From: DASYML01 sp036399835
Lineage (GTDB): Bacteria > Acidobacteriota > Blastocatellia > Pyrinomonadales > Pyrinomonadaceae
Reading direction: 5' to 3'
Assembly (NCBI GenBank): GCA_036399835.1
Contig: DASWMI010000163.1
Span: forward strand, 1-47,368
Length of the DNA stretch: 47,368 nucleotides
In this document: positions 1 to 8,009 of the stretch, piece after piece
How the letters are laid out: every line of letters begins with the position of its first letter
Numbering within the stretch: position 1 is the stretch's first letter
Position numbers and translations under genes: made by a program
Notes under the pieces: model-generated
The model's database searches: none
Told to the model about the DNA's origin: nothing
The model's input: only the letters and a program-made list of their open reading frames with translations

Positions 1-23
1 CCAAGCCCGACGATAAGACGCAT
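1..23 (-). CDS. pth: peptidyl-tRNA hydrolase, N-terminal codons only (partial)
   Basis: Seven complete codons at the window edge read MRLIVGL, followed by GG, the start of a Gly codon. This matches the conserved N-terminus of bacterial peptidyl-tRNA hydrolase (M-x-LIVGLGNPG), the enzyme that recycles peptidyl-tRNA released from stalled ribosomes. The identification rests on this short motif plus synteny: pth follows rplY directly in many bacteria, and here it starts 109 bases after the rplY stop on the same strand. The rest of the gene lies outside the window. Confidence 0.75.
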
Positions 24-40
24 GATTCAGAAGGCAAAAG

Positions 41-116
41 CTGAAAGGTCAAGAACAAAAGCAAAAGAGTAAAAGGCAGCTCGGCGGCGAGGACACTTGC
101 GCCTGTGCCCTTTGAC
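41..116. repeat. degenerate heptamer-type inverted repeat, rplY-pth gap
   Basis: A purine-rich run with roughly 7-base periodicity (units like GTCAAGA, ACAAAAG, CAAAAGA, GTAAAAG) faces a pyrimidine run TGCCCTTTGACTTTGAC. The two are imperfectly complementary. This is the weakest member of the intergenic heptamer-repeat family in this window. Confidence 0.4.
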
Positions 117-132
117 TTTGACGATGTTACTT

Positions 133-792
133 CTAGGACCCTTCCTCTTCCTCTTTCTTGCCCTTGCCGATGACTTCAGGCTCGGCAGGCTCTTCCGTCG
201 CCACGGGCGTCTCGACGACCTCTTCCTTAACGACGCCGACCGTCGCGATAACGGATTCGGCAGGCTCCAGAATCTCTATGTTCTCGGCGACATGTATATC
301 CGAGACGTGGAGCACTTCGTGAACGCCGAGCTGTGAGACATCCACATCAATCGCATCCGGGATGTCGCGCGGCTCGCAACGCACTTCGACTTCGCGCAGG
401 ATTTGTTCCAGATGGCCGCCTCCATCAGTCACGCCGACAGGCGTCCCAATCAAGTGCAGAGGCACTGTCACCTCAATCTTCTGGCCTTTGACCAGCCGCA
501 CCAGATCAGCGTGGACCAGCCGACCGCGCAGCGGGTCAACCTGCCTGTCATGAAACATCACATCGCTGGCTCCGACGCCTTCTATGTCGAGCGTAAAGAT
601 AGTGTTTTGTCCTGACTCCGTGCGGAGAATCGCCGCCAGCTCTCTCAATGGCGCGACCGCCGCAATGACATCGCCTTCGCCGCCGTAAACCGTGAGCGGG
701 ACCAGACCGCTGCGACGCACGCGCCCCGCATCATTTTTGCCGCGCCCCTCGCGCCGCTGCGCACGCACTGTAATCGTTTCTTTGTTTGCCAT
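133..792 (-). CDS. rplY: 50S ribosomal protein L25 / general stress protein Ctc
   Basis: This 219-residue protein has the two-domain form of L25 (TL5/Ctc). Residues about 1-95 form the 5S-rRNA-binding L25 domain, including the RRSGLVPLTVYGG segment. The following beta-rich C-terminal domain carries the typical EVEVRCEPRDIPDAIDVDVSQL stretch in broken form and ends in an acidic and lysine-rich tail (KGKKEEEEGS). It binds 5S rRNA in the large subunit. It follows prs by 122 bases and precedes pth, an arrangement found in many bacteria. A GA-rich ribosome binding site (GAGAGGG) lies upstream of the ATG. The gap to prs is filled by a heptamer inverted repeat. Confidence 0.95.
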   Translation of the reverse strand: MANKETITVRAQRREGRGKNDAGRVRRSGLVPLTVYGGEGDVIAAVAPLRELAAILRTESGQNTIFTLDIEGVGASDVMFHDRQVDPLRGRLVHADLVRLVKGQKIEVTVPLHLIGTPVGVTDGGGHLEQILREVEVRCEPRDIPDAIDVDVSQLGVHEVLHVSDIHVAENIEILEPAESVIATVGVVKEEVVETPVATEEPAEPEVIGKGKKEEEEGS

Positions 793-820
793 AATTTCTA
801 CTCGCCCTCTCTAACAAGAT

Positions 821-892
821 TTCAGGTTTCAAGCCGGAGATTTCCAGGCCCGGATACTGCTTCAACCTGGAAAGCTCCAACCTGAAACCTGA
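821..892. repeat. heptamer-type inverted repeat, prs-rplY gap
   Basis: The arms 821-848 and 865-892 are complementary at about 24 of 28 positions around a 16-base loop. The outer part of each arm is built of units such as TTCAGGT / AACCTGA repeated every 7 bases. It fills most of the gap between prs and rplY and would form a long hairpin in a co-transcript. Confidence 0.85.
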
Positions 893-914
893 AACAGTAA
901 CAAGTGTTTGCCCT

Positions 915-1880
915 TCAAACGAAGAGCGAGGAAACGCTTGTCTCCTCGTGGATCGACTTGATCGCTTTCGCTAAGAGCGGTGCGATGCTCAAAACTTTTA
1001 TCTTCTTCGAGCCGCACGCATCATCGTGCAGCGGAATCGTATTGGTGACCACAATCTGCTCGATCTCAGAATCTTCGAGCTTCGGGATAGCCGTCCCCGA
1101 AAGCACAGGATGCGTAAAGCAAGCATGAATATGCTCGGCCCCGGCATTCTTCAAAGCACGCGAGACCTTGACGAGCGAGCCTCCTGTGTCGCACATATCA
1201 TCAACAATCAAACAACTGCGCCCGCGCACCTCGCCCACCACATTCATCACTTCCGCCACGTTCGCCTTCTCTCGCCGCTTATCGCAAAGGGCCAGCGTCG
1301 CAGGCTCGCCCGAAGCGGACCTCAAACGTTTGGCATAGGCGCGCGCGCGTTCCGCGCCTCCGGTATCGGGAGCGACGACCGTCAGGTTCGGCAGCGGGTT
1401 CGCCTGGTAGTAGCCGATCATGACGGGCGCTGAGTAGAGGTGGTCCACCGGAATATCAAAGAAGCCTTGAATCTGCGCGGCGTGCAGGTCCATCGTCAGG
1501 ATGCGATGCGCCCCTGCGACCGTCAGCAGATTAGCCGCCAGCTTGGCCGAAATCGGAACCCGCGGTCGGTCCTTTTTGTCCGAGCGCGCATAACCGTAAT
1601 AGGGAATGACCGCCGTCACGCGCTCTGTTGATGAGCGACGAAAAGCGTCCAGCATCACCAACAGTTCCATCAGGTGCGCATCTGTCGGCGGGCAGGTCGG
1701 CTGGACGATAAAGACATCCGCGCCGCGCACGTTCTCTTCAATCTGGAAATTGAACTCGCCGTCGGAAAAACGCTCGGCGACGGCGCGCCCCAGATCGCAG
1801 CTCAGGTTATGGCAAATCTCTTCGGCCAGAGCGCGATTGGCGCTGCCGGAAAAGACCTTGATGCCGCCGGTGGTTCCCAT
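915..1880 (-). CDS. prs: ribose-phosphate pyrophosphokinase (PRPP synthetase)
   Basis: The 321-residue protein is a full-length class I PRPP synthetase, which makes PRPP from ribose-5-phosphate and ATP for purine, pyrimidine, His, Trp and NAD synthesis. Visible signatures are the early KVFSGSANRALAEEI start, the ATP/ribose region ending SDGEFNFQIEENVRG, the catalytic-flap segment RSDKKDRPRVPISAK, DLHAAQIQGFFDIPVDHL, and the PRPP-binding loop CLIVDDMCDTGGSL. It sits between tRNA-Gln and rplY in a conserved block. No strong Shine-Dalgarno sequence is seen before the ATG; the leader is occupied by a heptamer repeat element. Confidence 0.97.
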   Translation of the reverse strand: MGTTGGIKVFSGSANRALAEEICHNLSCDLGRAVAERFSDGEFNFQIEENVRGADVFIVQPTCPPTDAHLMELLVMLDAFRRSSTERVTAVIPYYGYARSDKKDRPRVPISAKLAANLLTVAGAHRILTMDLHAAQIQGFFDIPVDHLYSAPVMIGYYQANPLPNLTVVAPDTGGAERARAYAKRLRSASGEPATLALCDKRREKANVAEVMNVVGEVRGRSCLIVDDMCDTGGSLVKVSRALKNAGAEHIHACFTHPVLSGTAIPKLEDSEIEQIVVTNTIPLHDDACGSKKIKVLSIAPLLAKAIKSIHEETSVSSLFV

Positions 1881-1899
1881 AAATTAGTGACGCGTAATA

Positions 1900-1961
1900 G
1901 GTGACAAGTGACAGGTGACAAGACGAGCGATGTTCTTTCTTGTTACTTGTCACCCGTCACC
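1900..1961. repeat. GTGACAR heptamer inverted repeat, tRNA-Gln-prs gap
   Basis: The left arm (1900-1922) consists of tandem GTGACAA / GTGACAG units. The right arm (1939-1961) is its complement at 19 of 23 positions, and all four differences are transitions. The element lies just downstream of tRNA-Gln and upstream of prs. The same unit recurs at 20464-20506 and 44339-44415. Confidence 0.9.
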
Positions 1962-1981
1962 AGCTACTACTCTCGCTCTTG

Positions 1982-2056
1982 TGGCTGGGGCGGAAGGATT
2001 CGAACCTACGAATGCCGGTTCCAAAGACCGGTGCCTTACCACTTGGCTACGCCCCA
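1982..2056 (-). tRNA. tRNA-Gln (anticodon TTG)
   Basis: Read on the minus strand, the molecule starts TGGGGCG and its acceptor pairs with CGCCCCA, followed by discriminator G and an encoded CCA (1982-1984). The anticodon stem CCGGT/ACCGG encloses the loop CTTTGGA, giving anticodon TTG. The T-arm carries GGTTCGAATCC. The U1 start is typical of tRNA-Gln. It lies between ispE and prs, a position also occupied by tRNA-Gln in many Proteobacteria. Confidence 0.97.
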
Positions 2057-2074
2057 GTATCAACTCCCTGTCCT

Positions 2075-3004
2075 TCAGCCATCCGCGTCCCGCAGCGGAG
2101 CGGCACATGGACCAAGCGCACGCCAGTATTCGGCGCGCGACAGCGTTCGACATGGAAAAACAAGCCAGCCCGTCTCGGCCTTTAGTAATCCGGCAGCGCG
2201 CTCCTGCTCTTCCCTCTTGTCAAAGATACCAAAGACGCTCGACCCGCTCCCGGATAAGAGCGCGCCTGCTGCCCCGGCATCCAGCAGCGCCTCTCTGGCA
2301 CGCTCGATTTCCCGATTGGAACGTAAAACAACCCGCTCGAAATCGTTGTGCAGTCCGGATGGTAGCGAATCGACGATTTGCGCCTCCGCGCAAGAAATAG
2401 AAAGAATAATGTCGCTATCCGCCTTTGTCAAGGCAGGCGCGTTCAATGCTTTGTAGGCTTCAGCCGTAGAGACCGCGGCGTTCGGAGTGACGATCAGAAG
2501 AGAGTCTCTCGTCACCTCTGCGAGAGGCCAGACTTCCGTTCCCAGACCCTTGCCGAGCGCCGTGCCGCCAGTCAAAAAGAAAGGCACGTCAGCGCCCAGC
2601 CCCGCACAGATTTCCGTTAGCTCTCGCTTGCTCGTCTTGATGTCCCACAGATAGGCCAAGCCGAGCAGTGCGATAGCGGCGTTGGATGACCCGCCTCCTA
2701 GCCCCCCCTGCGCCGGGATATGTTTTTCCAGATGAATAAAAGCTCCCTGCTTGACCGCGTATCGCTGCCGCAGAGCGTTCGCCGCGCGATGAATCAGGTT
2801 GCTCTCGTCAAGAGGAATCCCCTGCGCCTGGCAGGCGAGCTTAATCAGCCCGTCATCTCTTGAGGAGAACTTGAGCTGGTCCTGTAGCGTGACGGTCTGG
2901 AAGATTGTGCGCAGCTCGTGAAGGCCATCCGAGCGCCGTCCGAGCACGCGCAAGACCCAGTTGATCTTGGCAAATGATGGGAGCTTTAAAAGGAAGTCAG
3001 ACAC
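2075..3004 (-). CDS. ispE: 4-diphosphocytidyl-2-C-methyl-D-erythritol kinase
   Basis: This GHMP-family kinase phosphorylates CDP-methylerythritol in the MEP pathway to isopentenyl diphosphate. The N-terminus has LPSFAKINWVLRVLGRRSDGLHEL, and the ATP-binding glycine-rich loop is PAQGGLGGGSSNAA. A second conserved segment near the C-terminus is AGAAGALLSGSGSSVFGIF. I chose the GTG at 3004 (309 residues), which begins 8 residues before the conserved LPSFAKIN; a TTG at 3025 adds 7 residues and cannot be excluded. Neither has a strong Shine-Dalgarno sequence. It is the first gene of the ispE, tRNA-Gln, prs, rplY, pth block. Confidence 0.95.
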   Translation of the reverse strand: MSDFLLKLPSFAKINWVLRVLGRRSDGLHELRTIFQTVTLQDQLKFSSRDDGLIKLACQAQGIPLDESNLIHRAANALRQRYAVKQGAFIHLEKHIPAQGGLGGGSSNAAIALLGLAYLWDIKTSKRELTEICAGLGADVPFFLTGGTALGKGLGTEVWPLAEVTRDSLLIVTPNAAVSTAEAYKALNAPALTKADSDIILSISCAEAQIVDSLPSGLHNDFERVVLRSNREIERAREALLDAGAAGALLSGSGSSVFGIFDKREEQERAAGLLKAETGWLVFPCRTLSRAEYWRALGPCAAPLRDADG

Positions 3005-3071
3005 GAAGAGCGGCTCGCCTCTCAATCTCTAGGAGCACGAGCCGCCCATCAAGTTCTATGGCCTGGCGGCG

Positions 3072-3713
3072 TTAGCGCCCCATGAAAACCTGCGTAAAGA
3101 AGATGCGACCATCAGCCGCACGCGCCACGCCTATCGCCGAGCGCGTGAATTGCCTGTTAAGAAGATTAGCGCGATGCTTCTCCGAATGCACCCAGCGCTC
3201 GACGGCAAACCCCGCAGGATCATCGAAGCCCTGATTGTACGCGATATTTTCGGCCAAAGCTCTCCAGCCCGTAATGCCTCGCGTGCGCGCGCGCGTCTCC
3301 ATATCCATCCCGTCCGGCCCAATGTGGTCGAAGAAATTCTGGCCCGCCATATTCTGCGAGTGAACCCTTGCCATACGGCACAACTCTTCATCCCACACCA
3401 GCGGCTGCTGCCCGCGCGCCCTGCGCGTCTCATTTATCAACTCGAAGGCGCGTCGCTCAAGACTCATGACAGCCGCCGAGACGGGCGCTGGGACGGCCCT
3501 GGCTGACGAAGCCATCATGCGCGTTTGCCCAGTCATGGGCACAACCTGCCGCGACGAAGTGATGAGTCGCGCAGCCGGACGCGCGCTGTTGGTTTGCCCC
3601 AGTGCCTGAACGGCAGTTAAAGCAAGCAAAGCGGAAAAGAATAAAGTGGAAAGCAGGAGCGGACGGCGCACAGCGCCAGCGGCTGGAAGGGGGAACAGAT
3701 TTTTTCGGCTCAT
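3072..3713 (-). CDS. secreted CAP-domain (SCP/PR1-like) protein
   Basis: The 213-residue protein starts with a positively charged and hydrophobic signal sequence (about residues 15-38, likely cut after ALG-Q). After a linker of about 45 residues comes a CAP domain. Recognisable elements are FELINETRRARGQQPLVWDEELCRMARVHSQNM, the metal-site type motif FDHIGPDG, the AENIA segment and the closing W-x-x-S-x-x-HRANLLN and FTQVFMG segments. Bacterial members are extracytoplasmic and of mostly unknown role. It has its own promoter-like sequence (3818-3846) and a hairpin in its leader, so it is probably transcribed separately from the TPR gene upstream. Confidence 0.9.
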   Translation of the reverse strand: MSRKNLFPLPAAGAVRRPLLLSTLFFSALLALTAVQALGQTNSARPAARLITSSRQVVPMTGQTRMMASSARAVPAPVSAAVMSLERRAFELINETRRARGQQPLVWDEELCRMARVHSQNMAGQNFFDHIGPDGMDMETRARTRGITGWRALAENIAYNQGFDDPAGFAVERWVHSEKHRANLLNRQFTRSAIGVARAADGRIFFTQVFMGR

Positions 3714-3782
3714 TTAGGGGATTCTCTTCAGACCCGCCAGAGGCGAACCCAATCAGGGCCGTGAGAAAGCTGCTAATACTTT

Positions 3783-3803
3783 AACCGTTTGGGGCAAACG
3801 GTT
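3783..3803. promoter_or_regulatory. perfect 8-bp inverted repeat in the CAP-gene leader
   Basis: AACCGTTT (3783-3790) and AAACGGTT (3796-3803) flank a 5-base spacer. The repeat lies just downstream of the predicted start of transcription and about 70 bases upstream of the ATG at 3713. It could be an operator or a 5' mRNA hairpin; no regulator is identified. Confidence 0.45.
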
Positions 3804-3817
3804 GTTTGACGGTTTTA

Positions 3818-3846
3818 AACATAGCAAAAACCTTGAATAACATCAA
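3818..3846 (-). promoter_or_regulatory. predicted sigma70-type promoter of the CAP gene
   Basis: On the minus strand TTGATG (3846-3841) and TATGTT (3823-3818) are separated by exactly 17 bases. The -10 is identical to that of the groES promoter in this window. Transcription would begin near 3811. Confidence 0.5.
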
Positions 3847-4024
3847 CTACTTTTGGATTGTAGATAGATTGCCGAATTATTGCAACCTGGGCTGATGCTT
3901 TAGCCGATTCAGGTCAAACTCAAGAGTCTAATAAGTTTACGCTGATAAGCGGGGAGACACCTCAAGTAAATAGTTATGGCTGAGGGCCGGAAAACCAATC
4001 TTTATGAGCTTGAGGAGAGCCGCG

Positions 4025-5641
4025 CTATTTTTGGATTTCAGGGTTTAGCTTGGCTTTAATTCTGGCAGTCCCGCTGGCTTCTGTCGAGAGGGAGAGAGCC
4101 TTTTGCCAGGCTGCGCGGGCCAGTTCGAGCTTACCCTGCTGGCGATAAAGGTCTCCGAGATGCTCCTGTATGGTGGCTGAGGTTGTGTCGCGGCGTGCGG
4201 CTTCCGTCAGGTGACGTTCGGCCTCAACGAATTGTCCGAGCTTGAAATAGGCCCAGCCCAGACTATCCAGAAAGGAGGGGTTGGTCGGCTCTGCACGCAC
4301 GGCGCGCTGAATCATCTCCAAAGCTTCGTTGAGCCTTTCGTTGCGTTCGACCAGAAAGTAGCCGAGATTATTAAGCGCCGTAGCATTATTCGGCTCTCTG
4401 GTCAGAACCTTTCGCAAAGACTCCTCAGAGCCTTTGGCATCTCCCGCACGCTCCTGCGCGGACGAGAGCACGACCAGGGCCTGCGTGGCTAGGTCCTGCC
4501 GGTCTGCGGGAGCCAGCGCGAGAGCTTTGCGCGCAGACGTGACAGCATCGTTGGCACGGCCCGCCTGTGTATAAAGCAGAGAGATAATCAGGTAGAGGTT
4601 AAAATCTTCGAGCGAGCCATTGAGCTTTGAGCGCAGCAGTTTGACGGCTTCGTCAACCTGTCCTGTGCGCGCTTTGGCGCGGGCCAGCAGTTGTAGCGCG
4701 ACGAAGTTCGTCGGGTCTGAATCATAAACGCGCTGTAAGTCTTCAAGAGCGCTCTTGTCTCTGCTTCCGCCAGCCTCAAAAGCCTGGCTCAAGAGAATCA
4801 GATATTCTCTATTTTCAGGATTGAGCGTGATGGCGCGGCGGGCTGCGGCAACGGCTTCGGCATTGCGGCCCGCGCTCATGAGAGCCTCGGCCAGACGCGC
4901 AGAGGCGGCATCCGGTGTCAGCTCGCGGCCATTCGTGATGAACTGAAAAATACGCTGGTCCGTAGCGGGCGAAGCGGCGGCCCAGTGCTGGAAGGCATCA
5001 ATGGCCGCGTCGGATTTGCCGCTTGCCAGATAAAACTCACCGAGCAAGGCCCAGCTTTCCGCATCCGGTGGATACAGTCGGACAACCTCGAGCAATTCTG
5101 TGATGGCGCGCTCAACCAGAGGCTTGTTCAGGTTGCCTTCCTTGAGACCGCTCTTGAGCGAATAGATGCGTGCCAGCAGGCGATGTGCGCCGAAGTTGCT
5201 TGAGTTGATGCCGATGGCAAGCTCTGCCTCGCGTGTCGCCTGTTCTAGGTCCTGTAGAGCAAAAAAAGCAATCTCGGCGAGCGCCGTATGAGCTTCGGCC
5301 AGGGTCGGGTCGAGCGCGGCGGCCTGTCTAAAAGCTTGCTGGGCCAGGCGTAGCGCCTCCTTATCATCACGATTGCCTCTCGCCAGATCGTAATAACGTT
5401 GTCCTTCGAGCAGCTTGGCGTAAGCCTGCTGGCGCTGTTCGCGCGGAGTATCGATTGATTCTTTTGCGCCGCGCGCTGCCAGGTTGCTTTGCTTCTCGAC
5501 GGGCGTTTTCGAGGACGGAGCGATGAGCGGCGAAGTCGTGGGCGCGTCCGGCTGTGCCTGGACAGGCTGGACCAGAATAAAGAAGAACAGGCTGACAAAG
5601 GTTAGAGCCACGAGCCGGGTCGTGCGCGTATGGAGCTTCAA
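4025..5641 (-). CDS. secreted or periplasmic TPR-repeat protein
   Basis: The 538-residue protein begins with a signal peptide (MKLHTRTTRLVALTFVSLFF..., likely cleaved after VQA-Q). The rest is a long array of about ten tetratricopeptide repeats (for example ALDPTLAEAHTALAEIAFFAL, EPNNATALNNLGYFLVERNERLNEALEMIQRAV in pieces, and PSFLDSLGWAYFKLGQFVEAE). TPR arrays are protein-binding scaffolds, and no catalytic domain is present. The start is TTG and overlaps the stop of the upstream membrane protein in the four bases TTGA (5638-5641), which indicates translational coupling. A role in envelope assembly or secretion is inference. Confidence 0.85.
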   Translation of the reverse strand: MKLHTRTTRLVALTFVSLFFFILVQPVQAQPDAPTTSPLIAPSSKTPVEKQSNLAARGAKESIDTPREQRQQAYAKLLEGQRYYDLARGNRDDKEALRLAQQAFRQAAALDPTLAEAHTALAEIAFFALQDLEQATREAELAIGINSSNFGAHRLLARIYSLKSGLKEGNLNKPLVERAITELLEVVRLYPPDAESWALLGEFYLASGKSDAAIDAFQHWAAASPATDQRIFQFITNGRELTPDAASARLAEALMSAGRNAEAVAAARRAITLNPENREYLILLSQAFEAGGSRDKSALEDLQRVYDSDPTNFVALQLLARAKARTGQVDEAVKLLRSKLNGSLEDFNLYLIISLLYTQAGRANDAVTSARKALALAPADRQDLATQALVVLSSAQERAGDAKGSEESLRKVLTREPNNATALNNLGYFLVERNERLNEALEMIQRAVRAEPTNPSFLDSLGWAYFKLGQFVEAERHLTEAARRDTTSATIQEHLGDLYRQQGKLELARAAWQKALSLSTEASGTARIKAKLNPEIQK

Positions 5642-6150
5642 CTGACACTTCCTTTCACAGGCGGCCTCTTCGCATCGTCTATCTCTTCGACACCGTCAAC
5701 GACGCGCCGCCAGGCCATTCGACGCGGATAACAGTAAAGCAAGACGGCGAGGGCGATGATGCCCGCGCCGAGCGTGTAAAAGAAAAGGCCCGTCAAGAGC
5801 GTGATGACAAACCCTATGAGCGCGATAGCTCCGCCGAGCAAGGCCACCTGCACGGTGGTTTTCTGCAAAGTACTAAGCAGTCCGCTGATGCCATAGAGCG
5901 CGCCGATGTCTTGCAGGCGCATAGCCGAAAACCTTGTCCGGCGCAGAGCCAGAGCGCCGAAGCCGAGAATAGGCACGGCGATGCGCCAGGTCATGTCGAG
6001 CGAAGGATTATTGCGAGGCGTGATATATCTCTGGGAGAAAAAGGCTACGACGGCCAGCAGGGGCACGAGCAATAGCCAGACCTGGACCAGTCTCGCCGTC
6101 GCTTGATAACGACGCTCTAGCTCATCACCCTGACTGAAGGATTGCTTCAT
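5638..6150 (-). CDS. small integral membrane protein, four predicted helices
   Basis: The 170-residue protein has about four hydrophobic segments: VWLLLVPLLAVVAFF, IAVPILGFGALAL, VALLGGAIALIGFVITLLTG, and FYTLGAGIIALAVLLYCY. The N-terminus is cytoplasmic-looking and the tail is basic then acidic. I do not recognise a family. The ATG at 6150 is preferred over the GTG at 6162 because GGAG lies 6 bases before it. Its stop overlaps the start of the TPR gene (TTGA), so the two are probably co-translated and may act together. Confidence 0.75.
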   Translation of the reverse strand: MKQSFSQGDELERRYQATARLVQVWLLLVPLLAVVAFFSQRYITPRNNPSLDMTWRIAVPILGFGALALRRTRFSAMRLQDIGALYGISGLLSTLQKTTVQVALLGGAIALIGFVITLLTGLFFYTLGAGIIALAVLLYCYPRRMAWRRVVDGVEEIDDAKRPPVKGSVS

Positions 6151-6274
6151 CGCCTGCTCCACGCCAAGCCCTCACACAGTTCGCCTATAAATTCTTGCCG
6201 CGAGAAAATTTCCAAACACGAGAATTCTATCACCCGGCTTTCTCGCTGAGCAAACAGAAGGGCCGTTAAATGCA

Positions 6275-6313
6275 GCGACGAGTGATAAGAGCTTATCTCT
6301 CATCACTCGTCGC
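6275..6313. repeat. heptamer-type inverted repeat downstream of the BamD-like gene
   Basis: GCGACGAGTGAT (6275-6286) and ATCACTCGTCGC (6302-6313) form a perfect 12-bp stem around 15 bases. The whole element parses into 7-base units (GACGAGT GATAAGA GCTTATC TCTCATC ACTCGTC). It has no T tract, so it is not an ordinary intrinsic terminator. Confidence 0.85.
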
Positions 6314-6333
6314 TTGATTACCGGGCGCGGCTT

Positions 6334-7989
6334 TTATGGTCTGGTCCCGCTCGGAGTCGAATTGGCTGGCGCGGTCGGGTTAGCACCGTCTGCGGGAGGC
6401 CCCGGACGGGTCGGCTGCACTGTGATGCCGGCATCTTTTTTCGGCGTCGCCGTCGGAGGAATCGGTGTGGAGGTACTGGGCTGCGCGGGCGGACGAGCCG
6501 GAGCAGTCCGGTTGACGGGGGTCGTGCGCTGAATGACAGTATCGGGCGTCGTGGCGGGAAGGACTCCGCCGTTGCGCGCGGCGATGTCAATCAGGTCATT
6601 CGTCGCCTTGCTGTCCTTACTGATAAGCACGCCGTTTTTATCAACCGTGACATCAGCGTTGCCGACCACTTCCTGGACCAGCCTTTGTGTGAACGAGGGG
6701 CGCTCAGGTTCAGGCAGATTCTTTTTGATGGGGTCGGGTTCGGGCACGGGAGCGCCGATGATTTTCAACTGCTCGATGGCTTTCTCGGCATACTGGCTGT
6801 TGGGATAATCGCGTGCAATCTGCTGGAAGTATTTGGCGGCCTCGTCCGGCTCCTCCTCTTCCATGTAGGTGACGGCGTATTTAAAGAGCACTTCATCCAT
6901 CCCGGAAAAGTATGGATACTTCTCCAGAATCTCCCTGTAACGCGATTGCGCGCCCTTGAGTCCGCCCTTATGATTTCTGTTGCGCTCAAAGTAGAAGTTG
7001 GCGACTTGCAGATTGTGCATCGCCAGATTTTCCTGGACCTCTCGGACACGAGCCTCCACGTGCGGACGCAGTGAAGTGTTTGGAAACTGCTGCAAGAGAA
7101 CTCGCAGACGCTGTTCGGCCTTGCGCGCATGCGAGACATCGCGGTTTGCCAGCCCCATCTGTCTCATCTCGCACTCGGCGATCTTGAGCATGGCATCGTC
7201 CGCGAGCGGGTCTGTCGGGAAGAAGGTGAGCCAGTCCTGATAAGCCTGCGCGGCCTGTATGAGCGCGCTCGTCGTGCCTTCAAGATAGAAGCTATCGGCG
7301 ATGGCGAGCTTCGCCAGCGGCAGGTAGGCCGAATCCGGATAGGTCGTGATAATCGTGTTGTAGAGCAGGCGGCCCGTATCATACTGGCTCTTGCGCACCT
7401 GCTTGGTCGCCTCATCAAACAAGACGCGGTCACGGCCCGGCGCAATCGTGCCCGTCAACTCTTCATACTTATCCTCGTCTCCGCCGCCGCCGAGCAGACC
7501 GAAAAAGCGTCCTTTCTTTTTCTTCTTGCCTGAATTGGCAGCGGTCTGAACAGGAGTTGCGCTGCGCGCAGAGGCGGTTGCCTGTAGGCCAGACTGGACG
7601 CGCGTCTCAAGGTCTGCGACCGAAGTCTCCAGTTTCCCCAGATCGCTCGCGTCAAACTTTTCGGAACGGTCCACCTTCCCGCGCAGGTCATTGACCTCGG
7701 AGAGCACTGTGCTGACATCCCGCTCAAGCCCACGCAGCCGCGAACGCGGGTCGTCCGCGACAGCTTTCCCCTTATCCTTGTCCTTCTCGCCACTGTCGCT
7801 CGCGTTCGTGGCAGCGATGGCACTGTTGAGCGAGCGGCGCATGGCCTCAAGCCGCTGCCGCATGACATCCAGACGCTGAAGAGGCGTGCCTTCGCCCGGC
7901 GCACGATTGGTTTCCTGCGCCGCGACAGCCGCCCCCGAAATCAAGATCGCGCACAGCATCGCGACCAACCTAAGAAAGCGAGAATGCAT
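6334..7989 (-). CDS. BamD/YbgF-like TPR outer-membrane assembly protein
   Basis: The 551-residue protein starts with a signal peptide (MHSRFLRLVAML..., likely cut after AVA-A). It continues with a coiled-coil region (about 25-130), a lysine-rich loop and a BamD-type TPR domain (about 190-420). That domain shows spaced repeats such as YNTIITTYPDSAYLPLAKLAIADSFY, QDWLTFFPTDPLADDAMLKIAECE and LLQQFPNTSLRPHVEARV. The tail of about 130 residues is Pro/Thr-rich. BamD-type proteins serve the beta-barrel assembly complex. No lipobox cysteine is present, unlike classical BamD. The ATG at 7989 is supported by GGAGG about 9 bases upstream; the frame is open further upstream, but that part overlaps rpe and the repeat. 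Confidence 0.8.
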   Translation of the reverse strand: MHSRFLRLVAMLCAILISGAAVAAQETNRAPGEGTPLQRLDVMRQRLEAMRRSLNSAIAATNASDSGEKDKDKGKAVADDPRSRLRGLERDVSTVLSEVNDLRGKVDRSEKFDASDLGKLETSVADLETRVQSGLQATASARSATPVQTAANSGKKKKKGRFFGLLGGGGDEDKYEELTGTIAPGRDRVLFDEATKQVRKSQYDTGRLLYNTIITTYPDSAYLPLAKLAIADSFYLEGTTSALIQAAQAYQDWLTFFPTDPLADDAMLKIAECEMRQMGLANRDVSHARKAEQRLRVLLQQFPNTSLRPHVEARVREVQENLAMHNLQVANFYFERNRNHKGGLKGAQSRYREILEKYPYFSGMDEVLFKYAVTYMEEEEPDEAAKYFQQIARDYPNSQYAEKAIEQLKIIGAPVPEPDPIKKNLPEPERPSFTQRLVQEVVGNADVTVDKNGVLISKDSKATNDLIDIAARNGGVLPATTPDTVIQRTTPVNRTAPARPPAQPSTSTPIPPTATPKKDAGITVQPTRPGPPADGANPTAPANSTPSGTRP

Positions 7990-8009
7990 TATTAAAAACC
8001 TCCGAAAAT

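Larger units (their letters stand above)
3714..4024. other. 311-base gap between TPR gene and CAP gene
   Basis: I see no credible coding region here. It holds the predicted CAP promoter (3818-3846) and inverted repeat (3783-3803). It is more AT-rich than its surroundings in 3780-3880. A GACCTGAATC stretch is superficially TPP-riboswitch-like, but the rest of that riboswitch is missing. Confidence 0.5.

Noticed and set aside
1900..1961. Heptamer repeats read as a small CRISPR array
   Set aside because: There are no 23-37-base repeats with unique spacers and no cas genes. The units are 7 bases and contiguous.
3880..4010. Possible TPP-type or other riboswitch before the CAP gene
   Set aside because: Only a GACCTGAATC stretch is reminiscent. 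The CTGAGA and GGGGTGCC parts are absent, and the gene is unrelated to thiamine.
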